Below, in pieces: positions 19,610 through 28,448 of a stretch of 64,000 nucleotides of DNA. The translations under genes and the position numbers were made by a program. The stretch covers positions 1 to 64,000 of the forward strand of contig JAIXOP010000008.1 in NCBI GenBank assembly GCA_027486725.1. Reading direction: 5' to 3'. The stretch's first letter is position 1, and each line of letters opens with the position of its first letter. Source of the DNA: Burkholderiales bacterium. GTDB taxonomy: Bacteria; Pseudomonadota; Gammaproteobacteria; Burkholderiales; Burkholderiaceae_A. Below the pieces are notes generated by a model, which saw only the letters and a list, made by a program, of their open reading frames with translations, was not told the DNA's origin and ran no database searches.

Positions 19610-20923
19610 ATGAGCACGACAGCCGCATCCCCATTTCTGCAGGTCCAACACGTTGGCTCCGAAAAGGCCGGATGGAGGGACCTGGCCTTCTTGCTGCTGA
19701 CCCTCGTCCTCGCTGGCGTGGCCACCGCGCGCTACGGCCAGTTCATGGACGGCTACGAGCTCGCCATCCTGTGGGGAACCGCTCCAGCCGTGGCTTACCT
19801 CGGCTATGTCTGGAACGACCTGCGGCCCTACTTCATCGGCGTGGGCGCTCTGGCGCTGGCCGCTCTGGGCCTCTATGGCGGCGACATTGCCAACGGCGAA
19901 CAGTCCTTCATTCTTCGCACCATCCTTGCCTCGCAGTCCGCCATCCTCTGGATGTCCCTGCTCTATGGCCTCTCGTGCGTGTTGTATTGGGTGGGGCTGC
20001 TCGCCAAGAGCAGCACGGGACTCTGGATGGGCAGCGTCCTGGCCTGGTCTGGAAGCGTCATGGGCTCGGTGGGCCTGTTGGTGCGCTGGCGCGAGAGTCA
20101 CCTGCTTTCGCCCGACACCGGCCACATCCCGGTGAGCAACCTCTACGAGGTCTTCGTTCTGTTTGCCGTCATGACGGCCCTGTTCTATCTCTTTTATGAG
20201 CGCCGCTACCTGACCCGCGCCTTGGGTGGCTTTGTGATGCTGGTGGTGGTGGCCGCGGTGGGCTTTCTGCTCTGGTATTCGGCGACCCGCGGTGCCCACG
20301 AGATCCAGCCCCTGGTGCCTGCGCTGCAGTCGTGGTGGATGAAGCTCCATGTGCCGGCGAACTTTGTGGGCTATGGCACCTTCTCAATTGCCGCCATGGT
20401 GGCCTTTGCCTACCTCATCAAGCAAAAGGCCGAAGCCACCTCGATGCTGTCTTTGGCGCCCTTGTTCATTTTGGGGGTGCTGCTCTGCGCTGAGCCGCTT
20501 GTCTTCCGGCGCAGCGGCCTGCCCGACTACTGGGCGCTCTATTTCGGCATCTCGGCGGTGGTGGTGGGCGGCATCATTGCTGCGCGGCGGCGCATTGCAG
20601 AGGTTCTGCCGCGCCTCGAGGTGCTCGACGACATCCAATACCGGGCCATCGCCATTGGCTTTGCCTTCTTTACCATCGCCACGATCCTCGGGGCACTCTG
20701 GGCCGCCGAGGCCTGGGGCACCTACTGGCAGTGGGACCCCAAAGAAACCTGGGCCCTCATCGTCTGGCTCAACTACGCAGCGTGGCTGCACCTGCGGCTG
20801 GTCAAGGGCCTGCGCGGAACCTTCGCGGCCTATTGGTCTCTCATCGGACTGTTGATCACCGGCTTTGCCTTCCTCGGCGTCAATATGTTCCTGAGCGGCC
20901 TGCACTCCTACGGGCAGCTCTAG
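19610..20923 (+). CDS. ccsA: Cytochrome c biogenesis protein CcsA
   Basis: This haem-handling partner of CcsB is a polytopic membrane protein of 437 residues. The tryptophan-rich WWD-family motif [19 protein letters not shown] presents haem to the apocytochrome, and conserved histidines ([12 protein letters not shown] and LHLRLVKGL) act as haem ligands. It follows ccsB by 15 nt and serves the cytochrome c4 encoded just upstream. Confidence 0.95.
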   Translation: MSTTAASPFLQVQHVGSEKAGWRDLAFLLLTLVLAGVATARYGQFMDGYELAILWGTAPAVAYLGYVWNDLRPYFIGVGALALAALGLYGGDIANGEQSFILRTILASQSAILWMSLLYGLSCVLYWVGLLAKSSTGLWMGSVLAWSGSVMGSVGLLVRWRESHLLSPDTGHIPVSNLYEVFVLFAVMTALFYLFYERRYLTRALGGFVMLVVVAAVGFLLWYSATRGAHEIQPLVPALQSWWMKLHVPANFVGYGTFSIAAMVAFAYLIKQKAEATSMLSLAPLFILGVLLCAEPLVFRRSGLPDYWALYFGISAVVVGGIIAARRRIAEVLPRLEVLDDIQYRAIAIGFAFFTIATILGALWAAEAWGTYWQWDPKETWALIVWLNYAAWLHLRLVKGLRGTFAAYWSLIGLLITGFAFLGVNMFLSGLHSYGQL

Positions 20924-20958
20924 CGAAGGCTGCTGCACCCCACGGGAGGAGGTCCCGC

Positions 20959-21996
20959 ATGGCAAGAGTCCCACCCCATCGCCTCATCCATGGACAGAGC
21001 CTCGAGCATGAGGTCCTGTCTCCCGAATCCTATGAGGCCTTCGAGCGCCGACGTCGCCTGCTGAGGGCGGGGGTCTCTGCCAGCGCCCTGGGGCTGGGCC
21101 TGCCCGCTTTGGGCGCCTTTCCAGGCGAGGCCTGGGCACAGGGCAGCCTTGCCCCCACAGGAAAGCAGCCCGCCCTGCCCCTGCCTCTGCTGCCATTGAA
21201 ATCAAGGGCCATGGCGTCGCCTCCGGCCGAGCAGCCCACCCCCGAGGCCGATGTCACCAGCTACAACAACTACTACGAGTTCGGGCTCGACAAGGCTGAC
21301 CCCGCGCGCTACGCACCCTCTCGCCTGCGCACCCGCCCCTGGAGCCTGAAGGTCGAGGGCCTGGTCGGCAAGCCGCTCGAGCTCTCTGCCGACGACCTTC
21401 TATCTCTGGCGCCGCTCGAAGACCGCATCTACCGCATGCGCTGCGTGGAGGGCTGGTCGATGGTCATCCCTTGGGTGGGCTTTCCACTGCACGCGCTGCT
21501 GCGCAAGGCTCAGCCCTTGGGTTCTGCGAAGTTTGTCGAGTTTGTGACGCTCTCGGACCGAACCCAGATGCCGGGCCTGCGTTCGCCAGTGCTGCAATGG
21601 CCTTACCGCGAAGGCCTGCGACTCGATGAGGCCATGCACGACCTCACCATTCTTGCGGTGGGCCTCTACGGCAAGACCCTTCCGGCCCAGAACGGCGCCC
21701 CGATTCGGCTGGTGGTCCCCTGGAAGTATGGATTCAAGGGCGCCAAGTCTTTGGTGGCGATTCGGCTCGTCGAGAAGCAGCCGCTCAGCAGCTGGGAGCG
21801 GGCCGCCCCCCAGGAGTACGGCTTCTACGCGAATGTGAACCCCGATGTGCCCCACCCGCGCTGGTCGCAGGCCACCGAGCGGCGGATCGGCGAGGGCGGC
21901 CTCTTCGCTGCCCGACGCAAGACCCTGCCCTTCAACGGCTACGCCGACCTCGTGGCGCCGCTCTACGCGGGCCTCGACCTGCGTCGACATTACTGA
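20959..21996 (+). CDS. msrP: Periplasmic methionine sulfoxide reductase catalytic subunit MsrP
   Basis: MsrP (formerly YedY) is a molybdopterin enzyme that repairs oxidised methionines in periplasmic proteins. The 345-residue protein has a twin-arginine type signal ([18 protein letters not shown]) and the cysteine that binds molybdenum in [15 protein letters not shown]. The start at 20959 follows a strong GGGAGGAGG site. It is followed by msrQ with 5 nt between the stop and the GTG start. Confidence 0.95.
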   Translation: MARVPPHRLIHGQSLEHEVLSPESYEAFERRRRLLRAGVSASALGLGLPALGAFPGEAWAQGSLAPTGKQPALPLPLLPLKSRAMASPPAEQPTPEADVTSYNNYYEFGLDKADPARYAPSRLRTRPWSLKVEGLVGKPLELSADDLLSLAPLEDRIYRMRCVEGWSMVIPWVGFPLHALLRKAQPLGSAKFVEFVTLSDRTQMPGLRSPVLQWPYREGLRLDEAMHDLTILAVGLYGKTLPAQNGAPIRLVVPWKYGFKGAKSLVAIRLVEKQPLSSWERAAPQEYGFYANVNPDVPHPRWSQATERRIGEGGLFAARRKTLPFNGYADLVAPLYAGLDLRRHY

Positions 21997-22001
21997 TCGC
22001 C

Positions 22002-22643
22002 GTGCGTCTGGCCGTCTGGCTCTGGTGCGCTGGGCCACTGCTGCACCTGGTCTGGCTCGCAGCGATGGGCGGCCTGGGTGTCAATCCCCAAGAGGCGCTG
22101 CTGAGGGCCCTGGGGCAGCAGACCCTGATGCTGCTGGTGCTGATTGTGGCGCTGCCCGTGCTGGCTGCACGGCTCCCGCTCGGTGCGGGGCGCTGGCTGC
22201 AGCCCCTGCTCGGCATGCGCCGTCTTCTGGGTCTCTGGGCCTTCGCCTACACGGCCATTCATCTTGCCGCCCATTGGCAGTTTGAGCACGACCTCGTGCT
22301 CGGCGCTCTGGGCATGGATGCGGTGACCCGCCCATTCGTCACCCTGGGCCTGCTGGCGACCCTGCTGCTGCTCCCCCTGGCACTCACCTCGACCCGCGCT
22401 GCGCAGCGCCGCCTGGGTCCGCGCTGGAAGCAGCTGCATCGGCTGATCTGGCCGGCCACCGCCCTGGGGGTGGTGCACTATCTTCTGCACAAAATGGGGA
22501 AGAACGATTTGTCCGATCCCCTGGCGGTGGGTCTGCTGCTGGCGGTGCTCTATGCCGTCAGCAGAGCCCAACGCGCTCGCGCGCAACCAGGTCGTCGAAT
22601 GATTCCCTCTGCCCCACCAGCCGCAGATCGCCCGATGCGGTGA
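22002..22643 (+). CDS. msrQ: Haem-binding membrane subunit MsrQ
   Basis: MsrQ feeds electrons from the quinone pool or a flavin reductase to MsrP. This 213-residue protein has about five to six membrane helices and conserved histidines (YTAIHLAAHW, KQLHRLIW, GVVHYLLHK) that hold haem b. The start codon is GTG. Its last 86 nt overlap the 3' end of lysA on the other strand; the overlapping tail is Arg/Ala/Pro-rich and unconserved-looking. Confidence 0.93.
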   Translation: MRLAVWLWCAGPLLHLVWLAAMGGLGVNPQEALLRALGQQTLMLLVLIVALPVLAARLPLGAGRWLQPLLGMRRLLGLWAFAYTAIHLAAHWQFEHDLVLGALGMDAVTRPFVTLGLLATLLLLPLALTSTRAAQRRLGPRWKQLHRLIWPATALGVVHYLLHKMGKNDLSDPLAVGLLLAVLYAVSRAQRARAQPGRRMIPSAPPAADRPMR

Positions 22644-23904
22644 GCAGCACCTCGGCCGCGCGGCCTCGGGTGTTGTAGTTCGAGCTCATGGACATGCCAT
22701 AGGCGCCGGCCGAGGCAAAGACGAGCAGATCGCCCTCGGCCAGGGCCAGGCGCCGCTCGCGGGCGAGCCAGTCGCCGCTCTCGCAGATCGGGCCCACCAG
22801 ATTCCAGGTCATGCTGGGGGCCGATGAGGCCTCCACCACGGGCACCACCGCATGCCAGGCCTCGTAGAGGCTGGGCCGCATGAGGTCATTCATGGCCGCA
22901 TCGACCACCGCAAAGTTGGGCGCGTCCGGCGCCGAGGCGGGCTTGAGGCATTCCACCCGAGCCAAGAGCAGTCCAGCCTGGCCAATGAGGGCCCGGCCGA
23001 ACTCAAACACCAGGTGGGGCCGCTCGCCCGGGGCCAGCCCAAGCCGGTTGCACCAGGCCTCCAGCCGCTCGTGGGTCGCGCGCATGAGCTCGCCCGCGCT
23101 CGGCGGCGTCTCGTCGAGATAGCGGATGCCCAGCCCGCCGCCCAGGTCGATGTGGCGCAGCCGAATGCCGTCAGCGAGCAGCGCCTCGGCAAAGGCAAAC
23201 ACCCGGTCGGTGGCGGCGAGGAACGGATCGAGCTTGGTGATCTGAGAGCCGATGTGGCAATCGACGCCCACAATCTCGAGCCCCGGCATCTGAGCCGCCC
23301 GACGGTAGGCGGCCAGTGCCGGCTCCACGGGGACGCCAAACTTGTTGTCGCGCAGGCCCGTGGAGATGTAGGGGTGGGTCTGGGCGTCGATGTCGGGGTT
23401 GATGCGCAGAGAGACTGGTGCCCGCACCCCCATGCGCTGGGCAATCACCGAGAGGCGTTCCATTTCGGAGGTGCTCTCCAGGTTGATGCAGCCCACGCCG
23501 ACCTCCAAGGCGAGCTGCAGCTCTTCCACGCTTTTGCCAACCCCGCTGAAGACCATCTTCTGGGGGCTGCCGCCGGCCGCCAACACGCGACGGATTTCCC
23601 CGCCCGACACCACATCGAATCCCGCACCCCGCCGAGCGAAGCACTGCAGCAGGGCCAGGCTGGGGTTGGCCTTCACCGCGTAGCAAATTTGAGTCTGGGG
23701 CGCGGCCGCCGCAGCAAAGGCTGCAAAGCGCGCATCGAGGTCGGCCTCGCTGTAGAGGAAGGTGGGGGTGCCGTGGGCCTGCGCAATGGAAGAAAGTGGG
23801 TGAGCGGCGCCCTCGCCGGCCTGGGCCACGAGCTCTCCGCGGATGCGGCGCACCCCGATGGGAAGCAGGGCGTCGAGGTCTGGGGTGGGGTGGGCGCTGG
23901 TCAT
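22558..23904 (-). CDS. lysA: Diaminopimelate decarboxylase
   Basis: This PLP enzyme converts meso-diaminopimelate to lysine. At 448 residues, the PLP lysine is in ICYAVKANPSL, HIGSQI lies in the alanine-racemase-like barrel, and CESGDWLARERRL contains the active-site cysteine that comes from the partner subunit. The ATG overlaps the lptM stop by 4 nt (ATGA), so the two are coupled. It converges on msrQ with an 86-nt overlap. Confidence 0.97.
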   Translation of the reverse strand: MTSAHPTPDLDALLPIGVRRIRGELVAQAGEGAAHPLSSIAQAHGTPTFLYSEADLDARFAAFAAAAAPQTQICYAVKANPSLALLQCFARRGAGFDVVSGGEIRRVLAAGGSPQKMVFSGVGKSVEELQLALEVGVGCINLESTSEMERLSVIAQRMGVRAPVSLRINPDIDAQTHPYISTGLRDNKFGVPVEPALAAYRRAAQMPGLEIVGVDCHIGSQITKLDPFLAATDRVFAFAEALLADGIRLRHIDLGGGLGIRYLDETPPSAGELMRATHERLEAWCNRLGLAPGERPHLVFEFGRALIGQAGLLLARVECLKPASAPDAPNFAVVDAAMNDLMRPSLYEAWHAVVPVVEASSAPSMTWNLVGPICESGDWLARERRLALAEGDLLVFASAGAYGMSMSSNYNTRGRAAEVLLTASGDLRLVGQRESFDDLVARERVGLC

Positions 23905-24065
23905 CGTGTAGGGGCGGGGGCTGTGTTGGCGGGCGGCGGATACTGGGGCGTGGGCAACTCCAATGGCCCCCGTTGGCCACAGGCCGAGACCAGGGCCCCA
24001 ACCACGATCAAGGCCATGCCGAGGGCAGGGCGCAGAGCCCGCGAGAAAAGGTCTTTGGATACCAT
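23901..24065 (-). CDS. lptM: LPS translocon maturation chaperone LptM (YifL-type small lipoprotein)
   Basis: This 54-residue lipoprotein has a basic start (MVSKDLFSRALRP), a hydrophobic helix and a lipobox LVSAC, with the cysteine at residue 29. The mature protein begins CGQRGPLELP, the signature of the LptM/YifL family, followed by a proline-rich tail. In E. coli LptM helps oxidative maturation of the LptDE translocon at the outer membrane. The next gene, lysA, overlaps it by 4 nt. cyaY starts 9 nt away on the other strand. Confidence 0.9.
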   Translation of the reverse strand: MVSKDLFSRALRPALGMALIVVGALVSACGQRGPLELPTPQYPPPANTAPAPTR

Positions 24066-24074
24066 GGCAAAAGT

Positions 24075-24413
24075 ATGACTGAAACCCAATACCTCTCCCT
24101 GATTGCCCAGGCCTTCGCCTGGATCGAGCGCGCCGCCGAAGGCTGGGATGCGCAGCATGACCTCGACCTCGAGACCACCCGCAACGGCAGCAGCGTTCTG
24201 GAGCTCGAGTTTCCATCTCGGCAGAAGATCATCACCAATGCACAGGCCCCCACCCAGCAACTCTGGCTGGCGTCCCCCTTGGGTGCGCATCACTTTGTGC
24301 GCGAGGGCGACGCCTGGATAGACACCCGAGGTGCCGGGCGCTTCGAGGCGGTGTTTCAGCAGCACGCGGCGCGGCTCTCGGGCCTGCCGCTTCAAGTGCC
24401 GCCGATGGTCTAG
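24075..24413 (+). CDS. cyaY: Iron-sulfur cluster assembly protein CyaY (bacterial frataxin)
   Basis: At 112 residues this is the usual length. The acidic first helix (FAWIERAAEGWDAQHDLDLE) and the strand QLWLASPLGAHHF followed by WIDTR are frataxin features. It binds iron and tunes IscS in the cytoplasm. The ATG at 24075 is 9 nt from the lptM start on the opposite strand, so its promoter must lie inside lptM. Its stop overlaps the ponA stop by 4 nt. Confidence 0.93.
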   Translation: MTETQYLSLIAQAFAWIERAAEGWDAQHDLDLETTRNGSSVLELEFPSRQKIITNAQAPTQQLWLASPLGAHHFVREGDAWIDTRGAGRFEAVFQQHAARLSGLPLQVPPMV

Positions 24414-26701
24414 TTGCCGAGCAGGCCGCGGAAGAAGGATTCGGCCGAACTCTCACCCAAGCGCCGTACCCCGTTGGCCGGGCTGTTCACGTCGGTGTAG
24501 GGCGTTCCTTCGGCAACAAACACGCCCTCGGGTGCGGCCCATGTCCGGGGCGTTCGGCCCTGCAGGGCGGTGGCCATGAAGTCCGTCCAGATCGGCAGCG
24601 CCACCGCGGAGCCGGTCTCCTTGTCGCCCAGCGATCGCGGCTTGTCGTAGCCCACCCAGACCGCGGCGGCAATGCCGCTGGAGTAGCCGCCGAACCAGGC
24701 GTCCTGAGAATCGTTGGTGGTGCCGGTTTTTCCAGCGAGGTCCGAGCGGCCGAGCGAGAGGGCCCTTCGGCCCGTGCCGTTTTCGACCACGCGCCGCATC
24801 AGGTCGTGCGCCATGAAGGCCGTGGCCGGGGCCAGCACCTGGGGCGCGTCCTCGCCGGCTCTCTGGGGCGAGGCCTTCTCGATTACCCGACCGGTCTCGT
24901 CGAGGACACGATCGATGAGGTAGGGGGTGACGCGGTAGCCGCCGTTGGCGAACACCGCAAAGCCGGCACCGACCTCCAGGGGTGTGGCCGACCCCGCACC
25001 CAGGGCGATGGTGAGGTAAGGGGGATTGCGCGCAGGCTCAAAGCCGAACCTCGCAATGAAGCTCTGCACGTAGTCGGGGCCCACGGCATCGACGATGCGG
25101 ATCGACACCATATTCTTTGAAAGTGCCAGCGCCTTGCCCATGGCAATCGGCCCCTCGTACTTGCCGTCGTAGTTCTTGGGCTCCCAGAGCTCGCCACCGG
25201 TGCGAATCGGGTCAAAGCGCACGGGCGTGTCGTCAATGATCGTGCTGGCGGAGTAGCCCCGCTCCAGCGCCGAGGTGTAGATGAAGGGCTTGATCACAGA
25301 GCCCGGCTGCCGGTAGGCCTGCGTCACATGGTTGAAGTTGTTCTTGAAGAAATCAAAGCCGCCGGCCATCGCGGTGATCGCCCCCGTCTCTGCCTGGATG
25401 GCCACCAGCGCACCCTCCACCTCGGGCAGCTGGACCACCGCGGTTTTGCCGTCGACAGTGCTCAGCCGCAGCACCGACCCGCGGCGCACGGCCTGCTTGC
25501 TGCTGGCCCGTTTGCCAAGGCCCGCCTGGATGGCAGAAATCTGCGCCCCCTTGAGGGTGAGCCGATCGGCGCTGGGGCGCAGCACCTCGACGGCCTCCGC
25601 GCTGGCGCTGAGGACCACCACGGGCTCGAGTCCGCCCACCGTGGGAATGTCTTCAAACAGGCTGGCCGTCTGCTCTTCGAGCTGCTCGTCGATCAGCCCC
25701 GCAGCCAGGCTCACTGTCTGCTCGGGGCCGCGCCAGGGCTGACGGCGCTCGTAGGCCAGGATGCCCTTCTGCAGCTGAAGCTGCGCCTCGGTCTGGTCCT
25801 TGGAAATGATGGTGGTGACCACCGAGATGCCCCGGGTGTAGACCTCGGCACCGAAGCGCGCAAACATTTCCTGGCGCACCAGCTCGGCCGCAAACAGGGC
25901 GCTGTCGGTGGGCTTGGGGCCCGGCGCCTGGGCCGCGCGACGGCCGACCGGCTCATCCACCGCGGCCTTGTACTGCGCCTCGGTGATCATGCCGAGCTTC
26001 TCCATGCGGCCCAGCACATAGCCCTGGCGGATCGCCGCCCGACGCGGGTTGGTGATGGGGTTGTAGGCCGAGGGCGCCTTGGGCAGGCCCGCGAGCATGG
26101 CGGCCTCGGCGATGCTCACCTGCGCCAGGGGCTTGTTGAAGTAGACGCGGGCGGCGGCTGCAAAGCCATAGGCCCGGCGACCAAGATAAATCTGGTTGAT
26201 GTAGAGCTCGAGGATCTGGTCCTTGGTGAGCTTGCGCTCGATCTCAAAGGCGAGCAGCACCTCGTAGATTTTTCGCGTGAAGGTCTTCTCGCGCGAGAGA
26301 AAGAAATTGCGCGCCACCTGCATGGTGATGGTGCTGCCCCCCTGGGCCCGTCGCCCAGTGGCGACGTTGGTGAAGATCGAGCGGCCGATGCTCACCAAAT
26401 CGATGCCCGAATGGCGGTAGAAGCCGTCGTCTTCGGCCGCAAGGATGGCCTGCTTCACATGCTCGGGCACCTCGTCGATGCGCACCACATTGCGACGCTC
26501 TTCACCGTACTCCCCGATCAGCACCCCATCGGCGCTGTAGACGCGCAGGGGAAGCTTGGGCCGGTAGTCGACCACCGCGCTGACCTCGGGAATGTTGTGG
26601 GAGGCCGCGGCGATGACGACCAGGCCAAGGCCGACGCCAGCGATGCCGCCGAGAACGATGAGATAGCCCGCCAGGCGCAGGGCAAATGTCGTGGGACGCA
26701 T
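24410..26701 (-). CDS. mrcA: Penicillin-binding protein 1A, bifunctional peptidoglycan synthase
   Basis: This class A PBP has 763 residues. It has an N-terminal membrane anchor, then the glycosyltransferase domain (AAEDDGFYRHSG and GGSTITMQVARNF), then the transpeptidase domain with SVIK (active Ser in QPGSVIKPF), SKN and KTGT. A linker with an OB-like insert lies between. It polymerises and crosslinks peptidoglycan in the periplasm. The start is MRPTTFALRLAGYL at 26701, 33 nt from the divergent aroK. Confidence 0.96.
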   Translation of the reverse strand: MRPTTFALRLAGYLIVLGGIAGVGLGLVVIAAASHNIPEVSAVVDYRPKLPLRVYSADGVLIGEYGEERRNVVRIDEVPEHVKQAILAAEDDGFYRHSGIDLVSIGRSIFTNVATGRRAQGGSTITMQVARNFFLSREKTFTRKIYEVLLAFEIERKLTKDQILELYINQIYLGRRAYGFAAAARVYFNKPLAQVSIAEAAMLAGLPKAPSAYNPITNPRRAAIRQGYVLGRMEKLGMITEAQYKAAVDEPVGRRAAQAPGPKPTDSALFAAELVRQEMFARFGAEVYTRGISVVTTIISKDQTEAQLQLQKGILAYERRQPWRGPEQTVSLAAGLIDEQLEEQTASLFEDIPTVGGLEPVVVLSASAEAVEVLRPSADRLTLKGAQISAIQAGLGKRASSKQAVRRGSVLRLSTVDGKTAVVQLPEVEGALVAIQAETGAITAMAGGFDFFKNNFNHVTQAYRQPGSVIKPFIYTSALERGYSASTIIDDTPVRFDPIRTGGELWEPKNYDGKYEGPIAMGKALALSKNMVSIRIVDAVGPDYVQSFIARFGFEPARNPPYLTIALGAGSATPLEVGAGFAVFANGGYRVTPYLIDRVLDETGRVIEKASPQRAGEDAPQVLAPATAFMAHDLMRRVVENGTGRRALSLGRSDLAGKTGTTNDSQDAWFGGYSSGIAAAVWVGYDKPRSLGDKETGSAVALPIWTDFMATALQGRTPRTWAAPEGVFVAEGTPYTDVNSPANGVRRLGESSAESFFRGLLGN

Positions 26702-26734
26702 GGCGGCAGTGTATCGCCTGATAGACTCAAATCG

Positions 26735-27334
26735 ATGGAGCCCCAGGACCCGCACGCCCCCCCAGACGCCGCGAAAAACATCGTTCTCATCGGAATGATG
26801 GGGGCGGGCAAGACCACCCTGGGCCGGCGTCTGGCCCGCCGACTGAACCGCCCTTTCGTCGACATCGACCACGAGATCGAGGCCCGCGCTGGCGTGAGCA
26901 TTCCGCACATCTTCGAGGTCGAGGGCGAGTCGGGATTCCGAGACCGCGAGGCCCGCGTCGTGGCCGAGGTGATGGCCCGCTCCGGGCAGGTGGTCACCAC
27001 CGGGGGCGGTGCGCCCCTGAGGGCCGAGAATCGTTCAGCCCTGGCCCAAGGCCACATCATCTATCTGTCGGCCGAGGCGCGGCAGCTCTGGGCGCGCATC
27101 CGCCACGACACCAATCGCCCGCTGATCGCCCGTTCCGCCAACCCCCGCAAGACCATCGAACAGCTGGTTCAGGAGCGGGACCCCGTCTACCGCGCCCTGG
27201 CCCAGTGCATCATTCAGTCGGGCAGCGCCGCCCCATCGGTCCTGGTGGAGCGGATGGTTGCCCACCTTGCTGGCCTGGGCCTTGCCCAGCCCGAACCCGC
27301 CGGACAGTCACCCCACCCCGTCGAACCGTCATGA
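26735..27334 (+). CDS. aroK: Shikimate kinase
   Basis: This phosphorylates shikimate in aromatic amino acid synthesis. At 199 residues, the P-loop is GMMGAGKTT, the substrate-binding segment is DIDHEIEARAG, and GGGAPLRAENR and RPLIAR (lid) are present. The C-terminal tail is proline-rich. The stop overlaps the aroB start by 4 nt, and placement opposite the PBP1A gene is a known arrangement in proteobacteria. Confidence 0.97.
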   Translation: MEPQDPHAPPDAAKNIVLIGMMGAGKTTLGRRLARRLNRPFVDIDHEIEARAGVSIPHIFEVEGESGFRDREARVVAEVMARSGQVVTTGGGAPLRAENRSALAQGHIIYLSAEARQLWARIRHDTNRPLIARSANPRKTIEQLVQERDPVYRALAQCIIQSGSAAPSVLVERMVAHLAGLGLAQPEPAGQSPHPVEPS

Positions 27335-28425
27335 CTTCTCACCGCCTCGATGTCGGGCTTGCCGCCCGCACCTACCCCATCCACATTGCCCCCGGACTCC
27401 TTGCGGACGAAGCCCTCTGGGCCCCCTGGGTCGAGGGCCGCTCGGTGGTGCTGGTCACCAACGAGACCGTGATGCCGCTCTATGGCGAGGCGCTGGTGGC
27501 GATGCTTGGGCCGCGGGCGCGCAGCATTCATACCCATGTGCTGCCCGATGGCGAGGCCCACAAGACCTTGGCCCACTTCGAGGCCATTCTCTCGACCATG
27601 CTGGCCGCTCATTGCGATCGGAAAACACGGGTGGTGGCGCTGGGTGGCGGCGTGGTCGGCGACATGGCGGGCTTTGCTGCCGCCTGCTATCAGCGCGGCG
27701 TGGATGTGCTGCAGGTGCCCACCACCCTGCTGTCGCAGGTCGACTCCTCGGTGGGCGGCAAGACTGCCGTCAACCACCCCTTGGGCAAAAACATGATTGG
27801 CGCCTTCCATCAGCCCAGCGCCGTGTTCATCGACCTCCACACCCTCGCCACGCTGCCCGAGCGTGAGCTCTCGGCCGGGTTGGCCGAAGTCATCAAGTAC
27901 GGCTGCATTCTCGACCTGGGCTTCTTTGAGTGGCTGGAGGCCAACATGTCCCGCCTGATGGCCCGCGACCCGGATGCCCTGGCGCATGCCGTGCGCCGCT
28001 CTTGCGAGCTCAAGGCCGAGGTGGTGGCTGGCGACGAGCGCGAGACCTCGGGCCTGCGTGCCCTGCTCAATTTCGGCCACACCTTTGGACACGCCATCGA
28101 GGCCGGCCTGGGCTTTGGCACCTGGCTGCACGGCGAGGCGGTGGGCTGCGGCATGGTGATGGCGGCCGAGCTCTCGCAGGAGCTCGGCCAGCTGGGTCTC
28201 CCCGAGGTGCAGCGCATTCGCGCCCTGGTGAGGGCCGCGGGCCTGCCCATCACCCCGCCGGCCTGGGATGCCAGCACCTTCTTGGATTGGATGGCCCACG
28301 ACAAAAAGGCCGATGCCGGCGCAATTCGGTACATCGTTCTGCGGGGCCTGGGGTCGGCCGAGCTTCGGCCAGTGCCGGCCGAGGTGGTCGCCCGAGCCAT
28401 TGGTGCCAGCCAGGCAACGGCCTGA
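27331..28425 (+). CDS. aroB: 3-dehydroquinate synthase
   Basis: This NAD- and zinc-dependent enzyme catalyses the second step of the shikimate pathway. At 364 residues, GGGVVGDMAGFAA is the NAD-binding part, and metal ligands occur in the GLAEVIKYG region (Glu) and in NFGHTFGHAIE and WLHGEAV (His). It is coupled to aroK by a 4-nt overlap and followed by dgt. Confidence 0.97.
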   Translation: MTSHRLDVGLAARTYPIHIAPGLLADEALWAPWVEGRSVVLVTNETVMPLYGEALVAMLGPRARSIHTHVLPDGEAHKTLAHFEAILSTMLAAHCDRKTRVVALGGGVVGDMAGFAAACYQRGVDVLQVPTTLLSQVDSSVGGKTAVNHPLGKNMIGAFHQPSAVFIDLHTLATLPERELSAGLAEVIKYGCILDLGFFEWLEANMSRLMARDPDALAHAVRRSCELKAEVVAGDERETSGLRALLNFGHTFGHAIEAGLGFGTWLHGEAVGCGMVMAAELSQELGQLGLPEVQRIRALVRAAGLPITPPAWDASTFLDWMAHDKKADAGAIRYIVLRGLGSAELRPVPAEVVARAIGASQATA

Positions 28426-28448
28426 CTCCACAACCGGACTCGGTGCCG

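Noticed and set aside
17510-20350. A 946-residue open frame antisense to ccsB and ccsA
   Set aside because: It crosses two well-supported membrane protein genes, has low-complexity His/Gln/Gly composition and no recognisable fold.
25328-26734. The plus-strand open frame running into aroK from within mrcA
   Set aside because: Only the part from 26735 matches shikimate kinase; the upstream part is antisense to the PBP1A gene.
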